The notes beneath the pieces are model-generated. The model saw nothing but the letters and a program-made list of their open reading frames with translations. It was not told the origin of the DNA and searched no databases. The position numbers and the translations under genes were made by a program. Shown piece by piece: positions 24,912 through 31,741 of a DNA stretch of 46,521 nt (position 1 is its first letter; each line of letters opens with the position of its first letter). Source of the DNA: Candidatus Binatia bacterium (GTDB taxonomy: Bacteria; Eisenbacteria; RBG-16-71-46; SZUA-252); assembly GCA_035631035.1 (NCBI GenBank), contig DASQJL010000111.1, positions 1-46,521 on the forward strand. The letters run 5' to 3'.

Positions 24912-27542
24912 ATGGATGAGCCGCTCCCCACGCTTATCGGGAAGAGGCTGTCCCATTTCCTCATCCTGGAACGGATCGGCTCCGGCGGCATGGGTGTGGT
25001 CTACCGGGCCCAGGACGAACGCCTTCGGCGGGACGTCGCGATCAAAGTGCTGCCGCCGTTGGTCCTCGGGGACGAGTCGGCGCGCCATCGATTCCGCCGC
25101 GAGGCTCTCACCCTCTCCCGCCTGAACCATCCCAACATCGAGACCGTCCTCGGATTCGAGACCGACGGTGGTATCGATTTCTTGATCATGGAGTACGTTG
25201 CCGGGAAGTCGCTCGAGGAGAGAATTCGAGCGGGGAGCATGCCCGAAGAGGACGTCGTCGCATTCGGGATCGCCATTGCCGACGCGCTGGTGGCAGCTCA
25301 TTCACATGGCGTGATTCATTGCGACCTCAAACCCGCCAATGTCGGTCTGACCCCGGACGGACGTGTCAAAGTCCTGGATTTCGGACTCGCTCGGGTGCTG
25401 CGGCCTGCTCGTGAAGATTCAACGACCTCCACGCTTCAGGATGTCGGTTCCGTGGCCGGGACACTGGCCTACATGGCGCCCGAGCAAGTCCTCGGCAAAC
25501 CTCTCGATCATCGCGTTGACCTCTACGGGCTCGGCGTCCTGCTTTACCGCCTGGCGACGGGTCGCACTCCATTCATCCAGGACCAAACCACCGCGCTGAT
25601 CCACGACATCCTCCACCGCCTCCCGCAGAGCCCGCGGACGTTCAATCCCAATCTCTCGATGCGTCTGGATTCCATCATTACCCGCTGTTTGGAGAAGGAT
25701 GCTGCCAATCGGTATCAGACCGCAGCCGACCTCCGTGCCGACCTTGGTCGGCTCAAGCGCGATACCGAATTTGCGGCCCTCGGAGTCTCTGGCCCTAGCG
25801 ACCTCACGGTCCGCCGGTCGCACCGGACGGCCTGGATCATCGGCCTCGCGCTTCCGCTGTGCGTCCTGGCGGCATGGTGGATCCTGGTCTTGCGCCGGAC
25901 TCCCGGCCCCGCTCCCAGTTCGCCTCACCGCCAAGTGACCTTTACCGGGACTGCCTCCAACCCCGCGATCTCTCACGACGGGGAGTACGCGGCCTACATC
26001 GACCGCAGCGTGACGGGGAAGGACCAGTTACTCGTCCAGGACCTCGCCGGGGGTGAGGCGCTGGTCGTTTTTTCGGCGCGCGCATGCATCCGCCCCCTCT
26101 GGTCGCCGGACGGGAGTGAGATCCTCTGCCAGGCGTTCCGCGATTCGGGCGAAGCGGCGTTCCTCGTGCCCAAGCTGGGCGGCACCCCACGACGTCTTCC
26201 CGCACTTGGCTACCTGCACAGTTGGTCGCCGGACGGGCGGAAGTTCGCATCCACATCACCTACCTTGCGCCGATTGCTGATCACGGACATTGGCACCGGC
26301 GACACCAGCTCCATTGCCCTCGAGTCGGTGCCCCCCCATATCGTCGATATCGACTGGTCGCCTCAGGGCGATCGCATTGCGTTGCTCGCCGCCGACGAAC
26401 AGGATGCGTACTCATTCTGGACGGTGGGCGCCGGCAGTGGCCGTGTGCAGAAGTGGTTCGACGTGCGGTCGGAAGCGTCGTCACCTCGGTGGGCTGGAGA
26501 TGGTAAATCGCTCTTCTTCCTTCGGCGTTCCGAAGAGGGCGATCTACGGGACTTATGCGTCGTTCGTTGGACGAACCGCTCGGGCAGGTCGGACTTCCGC
26601 ACGGACGTTCTCATCGCCGGCCTTCCGGCGGGTGAGTATTTCACCCAGTCGAGTGATGGGCGCCGCCTCTTGTACACTCGAGAGGCGGCGCGCTCCAATT
26701 TGTGGTGGATCGACCTCGCGGGAAGTCGCGCGGCAGCACTCGCTCCGAAGCAGCTGACCACGGGCACCTTCCAGGATGCGAATCCGGCGCTGTCCCCCGA
26801 CGGTCTGTGGCTTGCGTTCGCAAGAAACGCCGGGCGGAAGGGGGAAATCCACCGCGTTTCCCTGCGGGGCGGGGACACCGAGCAACTCACCTTCATGGAG
26901 TCGCAGTGTCGGTTGCCGGTGTGGTCTCCCGGCGGCGACACGATCGCCTTCCTGTCGAATCAAGGCGGTGCGAGTCGTCTATGGCGCGTGCCGGCTCAAG
27001 GAGGCCCGGCTAGGTCCTGCGCTGGCCTGGAGCTCTCCGGAAGCCCGCTCGCGCCGATCGCTTGGGCCCCCGCAGCCTCGATCCTCTGCGAGCGGAGCGG
27101 CCGGCGGGAATACGTCCTCCTGAGCCGAACGGGGAAGGTTGCGCCCATTGGCTCACGAGATTCCATGGGGGTCGTCATCTACCCGCAGTTTTCCTGGGAC
27201 GGCGAACGGATCGCATGGTGGACAGCCCGTCCCCGGGGTCTATGGATCATGAACTTGGTAGATCGACGGCGTACGCGCGTGTTGGCGGACGGCCCCGTCC
27301 TGCCGCTGGCATGGACTCCTGACGGGCGATGGATTTACGCCGCGGATGCTCGCGGCCCGAAGCTTCGATTGACTCGAGTGTCGACCGACGGGCGGCAGAG
27401 GGAAACTGGAGTCGATCTTCCCCTCGCCGGAGTGGACAGCGACATCACTTCGTCCCGGGACGGCCGGTGCGTCGTCTTTTCGGTGATCTCTCAGCAGGAG
27501 GATGTCTGGCTTGCCGAGGGATTCACACGTCGAATCAAGTGA
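24912..27542 (+). CDS. Membrane Hanks-type Ser/Thr kinase with TolB-like propeller (non-RD)
   Basis: An 876-residue protein. Residues 15-285 are a protein kinase: Gly loop GSGGMGVVY, Lys45 in VAIKVL, catalytic loop IHCDLKPAN (Asp138), LDFGLAR and GTLAYMAPEQ. The residue before the catalytic Asp is Cys137 rather than Arg, which makes it a non-RD kinase. One membrane segment is at about 307-327 (AWIIGLALPLCVLAAWWILVL). The extracytoplasmic 540 residues contain repeated WSPDG/LSPDG-type blades (LWSPDGSEI, HSWSPDGRKF, ALSPDGLWLAF, WTPDGRWIY) of a beta-propeller, presumably a sensor. The 3' end overlaps the HopA1-LanC gene by 52 bases, antisense. The target is unknown; adjacency to the lanthipeptide-like operon is suggestive only. 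Confidence 0.9.
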   Translation: MDEPLPTLIGKRLSHFLILERIGSGGMGVVYRAQDERLRRDVAIKVLPPLVLGDESARHRFRREALTLSRLNHPNIETVLGFETDGGIDFLIMEYVAGKSLEERIRAGSMPEEDVVAFGIAIADALVAAHSHGVIHCDLKPANVGLTPDGRVKVLDFGLARVLRPAREDSTTSTLQDVGSVAGTLAYMAPEQVLGKPLDHRVDLYGLGVLLYRLATGRTPFIQDQTTALIHDILHRLPQSPRTFNPNLSMRLDSIITRCLEKDAANRYQTAADLRADLGRLKRDTEFAALGVSGPSDLTVRRSHRTAWIIGLALPLCVLAAWWILVLRRTPGPAPSSPHRQVTFTGTASNPAISHDGEYAAYIDRSVTGKDQLLVQDLAGGEALVVFSARACIRPLWSPDGSEILCQAFRDSGEAAFLVPKLGGTPRRLPALGYLHSWSPDGRKFASTSPTLRRLLITDIGTGDTSSIALESVPPHIVDIDWSPQGDRIALLAADEQDAYSFWTVGAGSGRVQKWFDVRSEASSPRWAGDGKSLFFLRRSEEGDLRDLCVVRWTNRSGRSDFRTDVLIAGLPAGEYFTQSSDGRRLLYTREAARSNLWWIDLAGSRAAALAPKQLTTGTFQDANPALSPDGLWLAFARNAGRKGEIHRVSLRGGDTEQLTFMESQCRLPVWSPGGDTIAFLSNQGGASRLWRVPAQGGPARSCAGLELSGSPLAPIAWAPAASILCERSGRREYVLLSRTGKVAPIGSRDSMGVVIYPQFSWDGERIAWWTARPRGLWIMNLVDRRRTRVLADGPVLPLAWTPDGRWIYAADARGPKLRLTRVSTDGRQRETGVDLPLAGVDSDITSSRDGRCVVFSVISQQEDVWLAEGFTRRIK

Positions 27543-29884
27543 GCATTCGAGAAGTCATCCGGGCGTAGCATCAGGATCGAGGGGACGCTGTCGTCACGGA
27601 GGCGCAGGAACAGGTACCCGGCACCCGCGATCCCGCTCATCAGTCCCAAAGGGTGGGTCTCCATCGTACCTGAGGGCGCCTCATCGAGCAGCCCGAGCCG
27701 GCGAATGATTTCACCACAGAGAAGCCGAGTCATCTTTTTGTCGTGAAATAGGCCCTCGGAGGCGTTGCGCGAGGCGCACAGGAGCACTTCAGCGTCGCCC
27801 GCGAGTCCGTGGCAAAGGAAGATATCTCCCGTCCCTTGAGACACCCTCCGCCTCGCCTCGCGTAGGGTCGTCTCGAGCGCAAGGCCGGCTTGAGCCAGGT
27901 AGCGGTCATCGCCGAGGATCTCGCGGGCACGCATGCGGGATAGGGCAATCCCTGGCGCTCCATGGCACCAGTGGGAAGGAAAGGCCTTCCCTTTCGCGCG
28001 GCTACGGCCCCATCCGGCCGAATCACGAAAGTCGGGCCAGTTTCCTTGCTGACTGCTGAAATACCTCTGCTCGTACGCAAACGCGAGCTCCGCCGCTTTC
28101 CGGAAGCGGTCCGCACCGGTTACCCGAAAGAGCTCCAGGAGGGAGGTTGCGGCCCCGGCAGTCCCATGGGAGAAACCGGTCAGGTTCCTGCTGTACGTAG
28201 ACCCTTCGCTCCTCCATGAGATCGCTTCCTGCTCCCTCCATGAGATTGCTTCCTGCTCCATCACGGCGGTCCCGAGGAGGGCGTCGCCCATGTCGATCGC
28301 ACGCTGCACAAGGCTCCTGCTTTGGAGAAGGTTCGATAAAATCAGCAACGAAAGCAGTTGGCCGGCCATTCCAGAGATCAGGTCGAAGCTGGAGGCAACA
28401 GGGCTCGCGGCAAGCCCCCGGCCGACGAGATGGCTCGAGCTGGAGACCAGCCGCGTCTCACCTAGAATCCGTCCCCCCCACGCTCCCGCCAAGGCGACGC
28501 CGCACCACCCATCGAAGGCTCCGGCGGGGCATGGCGGCGATCCCAGTTGGGACTCGGCAGCGGCAAGAGCATGGTCGAATGCGCGGAGGGCCAGATCCCG
28601 GGTCGACCGGGAACCCGAGCAACGGCTCAGCTCCGCCAAGAACAGCGCGATCCCGCTGGTTCCCGAATACAGGCTCGGACCGAGGCTGCCGAATCGAAAC
28701 CCCGGCTCGCGAGCGCTTTGATCTGCTTTGGGCCGGGGTCCCACCCAGGTGATCCCTTGGGCGGTTTCGATCGCACCGTCCGCAAGCCGCCGGCCGATCT
28801 GGTTGGCGGCCGAGAGCAGCTCTGCGGCGGTATGGCGGGCACCCGCATGATGCCTGGGTGGCGCCCCTCGACCTGCTGACGCCAGTGGTAGGTAAGTGTC
28901 GGTCGACCCGGGGTTCAAATAGGGTCGACTTGGATCGACTCCCGCTTCGAGGAACCGCTCCTCAACGAGGCGTAGACGAGCACCGGCGCCTCTGGCCCGA
29001 ATTTCTCGCCCGCGTTGCAGCCCCTCGGCGACCAGAAGGCATCGGCTTAGTCCGAAGCTGCTTCCGCCTTCCGGGGATTCAGCGAACCCGAGTCCGGGCG
29101 CCAACGGCATCGTGAAGGCAGGGACTCCCGGTCTCAAGTACGCGTAGAGCTGGGAATGGATGTTCCGCAGAACGGCCGAGGACTCTTGGAAGCCCCGCTT
29201 GCCAAGATACAGTACGGCAGCATCGGAGCGCGTGTATGCTGACGGGTGATCCAGTGTCTTGAATCGGAAAGGAGTCCCCGCCTCGTTGAATTGGCGCGTG
29301 AGTAACCTCATCAACGAGAACGCTCCCGTCGCGGTGATATTCCAGTACACGCGTACGAGAGGAAGGGATTCGTCGGTCCAACCTGCGTCGCCGAGTGCCG
29401 AGAAATACCCGGGAGAGGCCTTCTCCAACTCTTTCGGAAGTCGTACCTGTACGGACAACCCTCCGACATCGTCGGGCGGATCGGGCCTGACCTCCGAGAG
29501 GTGAGCCCTCAAAGTCAATTTGCCCCGGGCGATCACCAGCATGTCGCCGTCCTCACGGACGGGATGCCATCCGGCTCCCCATGAGCCGGCGCCGGTATTG
29601 GCTCGCGAGAGTTCGGTCAAGAACTCGGTCGCCAGGCCGACCGGCGCAGGAGCCACCGAACCAAAGTCCGAGGTCAGACCGCCGCTGCAGTAGAAACGGC
29701 GGTAAAGGGTATCGGTAAGGATGCTAAGTCGGAATGCTTGTCTTGCTTCCGAAGTGAGCGCATTTCGGATGCGCCGAGGGAGCGACGGCGGGGGCGCTCC
29801 TCGCCACCGGAAGGTCTCCCCCTTCCAGGTCACCGCATCCAGGATGGCTTCCAGTTGTTCGCGGAATCGCCCGGTTGCCGTCAA
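27491..29884 (-). CDS. HopA1-like / LanC fusion: candidate lanthipeptide lyase-cyclase
   Basis: A 797-residue protein. Residues about 55-330 resemble the HopA1 family found beside APH kinases in class V lanthipeptide and thioamitide clusters: LYRRFYCSGG, SRANTGAGSWGAGW, LPKELEKASPGYFSALGDAGW, VRVYWNITATGAF, RFKTLDHPSAYTRSDAAVLYLGKRGF. Residues about 355-797 are a LanC-like alpha/alpha barrel: LYSGTSGIALFLAEL, GFSHGTAGAA, and the zinc ligands Cys640 (WCHGAPG) and Cys691-His692 (FLCHGLAG). LanC domains add Cys thiols to dehydro-residues; the HopA1 part is the presumed phosphate lyase. The start is a TTG four bases after the kinase stop, with no ribosome site, so translation is probably coupled. 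The C-terminal 17 codons overlap the Ser/Thr kinase gene. There is no LanM/LanL kinase domain in this chain. Confidence 0.85.
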   Translation of the reverse strand: MTATGRFREQLEAILDAVTWKGETFRWRGAPPPSLPRRIRNALTSEARQAFRLSILTDTLYRRFYCSGGLTSDFGSVAPAPVGLATEFLTELSRANTGAGSWGAGWHPVREDGDMLVIARGKLTLRAHLSEVRPDPPDDVGGLSVQVRLPKELEKASPGYFSALGDAGWTDESLPLVRVYWNITATGAFSLMRLLTRQFNEAGTPFRFKTLDHPSAYTRSDAAVLYLGKRGFQESSAVLRNIHSQLYAYLRPGVPAFTMPLAPGLGFAESPEGGSSFGLSRCLLVAEGLQRGREIRARGAGARLRLVEERFLEAGVDPSRPYLNPGSTDTYLPLASAGRGAPPRHHAGARHTAAELLSAANQIGRRLADGAIETAQGITWVGPRPKADQSAREPGFRFGSLGPSLYSGTSGIALFLAELSRCSGSRSTRDLALRAFDHALAAAESQLGSPPCPAGAFDGWCGVALAGAWGGRILGETRLVSSSSHLVGRGLAASPVASSFDLISGMAGQLLSLLILSNLLQSRSLVQRAIDMGDALLGTAVMEQEAISWREQEAISWRSEGSTYSRNLTGFSHGTAGAATSLLELFRVTGADRFRKAAELAFAYEQRYFSSQQGNWPDFRDSAGWGRSRAKGKAFPSHWCHGAPGIALSRMRAREILGDDRYLAQAGLALETTLREARRRVSQGTGDIFLCHGLAGDAEVLLCASRNASEGLFHDKKMTRLLCGEIIRRLGLLDEAPSGTMETHPLGLMSGIAGAGYLFLRLRDDSVPSILMLRPDDFSNAHLIRRVNPSASQTSSC
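28211..28258. repeat. 24-bp tandem duplication inside the LanC-domain gene
   Basis: Two 24-base units (28211-28234 and 28235-28258) differ at one base. In the minus-strand gene they encode EQEAISWR twice in a row (about residues 543-558), preserving the frame. Slippage-type duplication in a surface loop before the GFSHGTAG segment is likely. Confidence 0.9.
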
Positions 29885-29888
29885 TGCG

Positions 29889-30968
29889 TCAGGCGGCGAT
29901 ACCGAGAAGCTGATGCGCCGCCTCCCCGGGCCGCTCCAGAATATTCCAGCTGAGCTGCAACATGCAGACGACCGTGCCGGTAAGGTGCTCTATCGTCTGC
30001 GTTCGTTCAAATGCCGCTTGAAGAAGGCGCGCCGCCGAGTACTGCAGGGCCAGGAGAAGGGCCTCTCTGGCTTCGCCGTCGGTCAGCCTCAGCTCCTGTA
30101 CATACGAGTTCCAGAACGCGCGAGCCGGCGAACGCATCCTGTCGAGGGGAAACCGGGTGAGTTCGAGGAATTGTTGTGGGGTGGCATCGGCGAGGACGGG
30201 TATCGCATGCACCCAGAGACTCAAGTAGTCACAGAAGACGGAGCCAACATCCCAGCTGGGGTCGCCGGTTTCGCACGTCTCCCAGTCCACGATCTTGAGT
30301 GCCCAATCGGCCGGTGTTCGAGGAGTCATGACGCAGTTATCCGCCTTGAGATCAAAATGGATTAAGGTGCGGGGCCGCCACTTGGTTCGGAGGTCGTCGA
30401 GATGAGCGCCGAAAGCGGGAAACTCCTGGATCGCGGCGATGAGGTCCAGATTGGCGGAACTGGCCTCACGCAACACGCCGATCCACGGCCGGTGAATCGA
30501 GAGGGGCCATGCCGGGCCGAAACGCATGCCGCCGCCGGGCTCCCTTCGTGGAGGCAGTCGGTGAAGGGCAGCCAGGGCCCGACCCATGGCCACGGCCGCC
30601 CCGCCCGGAATGCGTCCATGATTCGCGTAAAAATCCCGAAGCGTTTGTGCGCCCCGCGACAGGCCTAGTACGAGTAGTCCATCGCGTTCGTGATAGCCGA
30701 AAAACTCGGGCAGGGCGTCGTGAAGTGCGTTGCGGGGAGATTGAGAAAGCAGGTACTGGTAGATCGAGGCTTCTCGATGCACCGAGGAGACCGCCTCAGG
30801 GCCATTTCCCTGCTTCACGAAATAGCAGGGCCCCTCAGGCGAGTGAATTCTGTGGCTGCGGTTCCTTCCCTGGGCGCCTTCGATGCACAATTGCTCATCG
30901 AGTAGTGTCCGTTCGTCCAGGAGACCAGATCGAAGCAGCACGCGGATGATTTCGGTTTCGTCCAGCAT
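29889..30968 (-). CDS. APH-fold phosphotransferase, candidate precursor-peptide kinase
   Basis: A 359-residue kinase of the aminoglycoside phosphotransferase/choline kinase fold. ATP-site Lys52 is in YFVKQG, Glu66 in HREASIYQYL, the catalytic loop is IHFDLKADN (Asp206, Asn211) and the metal-binding Asp228 is in KIVDWET. In class V lanthipeptide and thioamitide clusters a protein of this family paired with a HopA1 protein is thought to phosphorylate Ser/Thr of the precursor. Here it sits between the candidate precursor gene (55-base gap) and the HopA1-LanC gene (4-base gap). No Shine-Dalgarno is visible; an inverted repeat touches the ATG. An antibiotic-resistance or small-molecule kinase role is the alternative, made less likely by the neighbours. 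Confidence 0.83.
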   Translation of the reverse strand: MLDETEIIRVLLRSGLLDERTLLDEQLCIEGAQGRNRSHRIHSPEGPCYFVKQGNGPEAVSSVHREASIYQYLLSQSPRNALHDALPEFFGYHERDGLLVLGLSRGAQTLRDFYANHGRIPGGAAVAMGRALAALHRLPPRREPGGGMRFGPAWPLSIHRPWIGVLREASSANLDLIAAIQEFPAFGAHLDDLRTKWRPRTLIHFDLKADNCVMTPRTPADWALKIVDWETCETGDPSWDVGSVFCDYLSLWVHAIPVLADATPQQFLELTRFPLDRMRSPARAFWNSYVQELRLTDGEAREALLLALQYSAARLLQAAFERTQTIEHLTGTVVCMLQLSWNILERPGEAAHQLLGIAA

Positions 30969-30981
30969 CGGTCCGGGACCG
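30969..30981 (-). promoter_or_regulatory. Inverted repeat touching the APH kinase start codon
   Basis: CGGTCC and GGACCG flank one base immediately upstream of the ATG at 30968, where a ribosome site would be expected and none is seen. As RNA it could form five base pairs closing a 3-base loop. It may lower translation of the kinase relative to the precursor. Confidence 0.35.
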
Positions 30982-31000
30982 GGATTTGCAGGCGGCGTCT

Positions 31001-31018
31001 AAAACCGGGGTGAGCCCC
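31001..31018 (-). terminator. Weak hairpin between candidate precursor and kinase genes
   Basis: On the minus strand GGGG and CCCC close a CTCA loop (31018-31007), followed by GG and TTTT (31004-31001). It lies 6 bases after the precursor stop. The short stem and four T residues fit a leaky terminator, a common device to keep precursor mRNA above enzyme mRNA in RiPP operons. Confidence 0.45.
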
Positions 31019-31023
31019 TCCCC

Positions 31024-31488
31024 TTAGCCGCAGCGTATGGAATTGGTGAAGCAGCCGAAGACCCGGGACTCTTGGTTCGTCGTCGTACCCTGAGGCCAAT
31101 CGATGGGCCACGATCGCGACGCTGCCTGCTGAAGGTACTGATCCGCAAGTCTTCCACTCAGGAAGCGCGCCTGATCATCGATCCGCGCAACCATCACTTC
31201 TCGGATCACGGCAGTTCCCTTGAGCCACAAAACGGTGCGTGCGGGTTCCTCGCCCATCGTCTTCTGGTCCAGAATATCCTTGGTCTGGACCTCCAGGAAC
31301 GTGTTCAAGTCCAGGTTGAGATAGAGAACGACCGTCTTGGGCGCATTCGTCTTGGACGCATTCGTGGTCTTGAGGAAGCCGCTGATGGCCCGTGCATCGG
31401 GATGCTCGGCAGGGTCAAAAGCCAGATGGTCGAGCCAGGAGCCTTGGGGCGTGTTTGAATCTCGGCGGGTCCGCTTCCTCTTGGCCAT
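31024..31488 (-). CDS. Candidate lanthipeptide precursor with long leader
   Basis: A 154-residue protein with no family I recognise. Its only two Cys are at 146 and 153, in a C-terminal tail following a Pro/Trp-rich segment (SWPIDWPQG). The tail reads TTTNQE, SRVFGC, FTNSIRCG: Ser141-x4-Cys146 and Thr148-x4-Cys153, two equally spaced potential (methyl)lanthionine pairs, with three Thr before them that could become Dhb. The first 125 residues would be the leader: a basic start (AKRKRTRR), then amphipathic strands and helices (TVVLYLNLDLNTFLEV, RFLSGRLADQYLQQA). ATG 31488 has AGGGGGGA upstream; a longer frame from 31626 crosses the promoter. It is first in the operon with the APH kinase and HopA1-LanC genes, the place expected for a precursor. 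Confidence 0.68.
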   Translation of the reverse strand: MAKRKRTRRDSNTPQGSWLDHLAFDPAEHPDARAISGFLKTTNASKTNAPKTVVLYLNLDLNTFLEVQTKDILDQKTMGEEPARTVLWLKGTAVIREVMVARIDDQARFLSGRLADQYLQQAASRSWPIDWPQGTTTNQESRVFGCFTNSIRCG

Positions 31489-31567
31489 TTGTCCCCCCTT
31501 ACTGCCGACGGAGCGGGTCCATTCGGCAGGACGGCTGGCTCGAGAATTACGGATGGCTAGATCCCTT

Positions 31568-31596
31568 ACTATATCTGATTCAGGGCCATAAATCAA
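31568..31596 (-). promoter_or_regulatory. Sigma70-like promoter of the lanthipeptide-like operon
   Basis: On the minus strand TTGATT (31596-31591) and TATAGT (31573-31568) are 17 bases apart, giving four and five of six consensus matches in an AT-rich patch of a GC-rich region. The transcript would start near 31561, about 73 bases before the ATG at 31488. Confidence 0.65.
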
Positions 31597-31741
31597 GCGA
31601 GAAGGCTCCTGGTGCGGATGATCCATCTCCGACGGAATCCATGGAACAGCGATGGGAACCGGTCATGCCTGGCTCGCACCATTGCTGTACCCTCTCAGAC
31701 GAAGGCCACCGGCAATCAAACCCAAGAGGACGGCGTCCCCG

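Noticed and set aside
28900-28930. GGGGTTCAAAT resembling a tRNA T-arm
   Set aside because: No acceptor, D or anticodon arm can be drawn around it, and it lies inside the HopA1-LanC coding sequence.
29889-30968. APH-fold protein as an aminoglycoside resistance gene
   Set aside because: The fold fits, but its position between a Cys-tailed peptide and a HopA1-LanC gene makes a peptide kinase more likely; it lacks specific aminoglycoside-enzyme signatures I know.
31489-31626. Extended start of the precursor gene at 31626
   Set aside because: That extension covers the best promoter in the region; ATG 31488 has a strong ribosome site.
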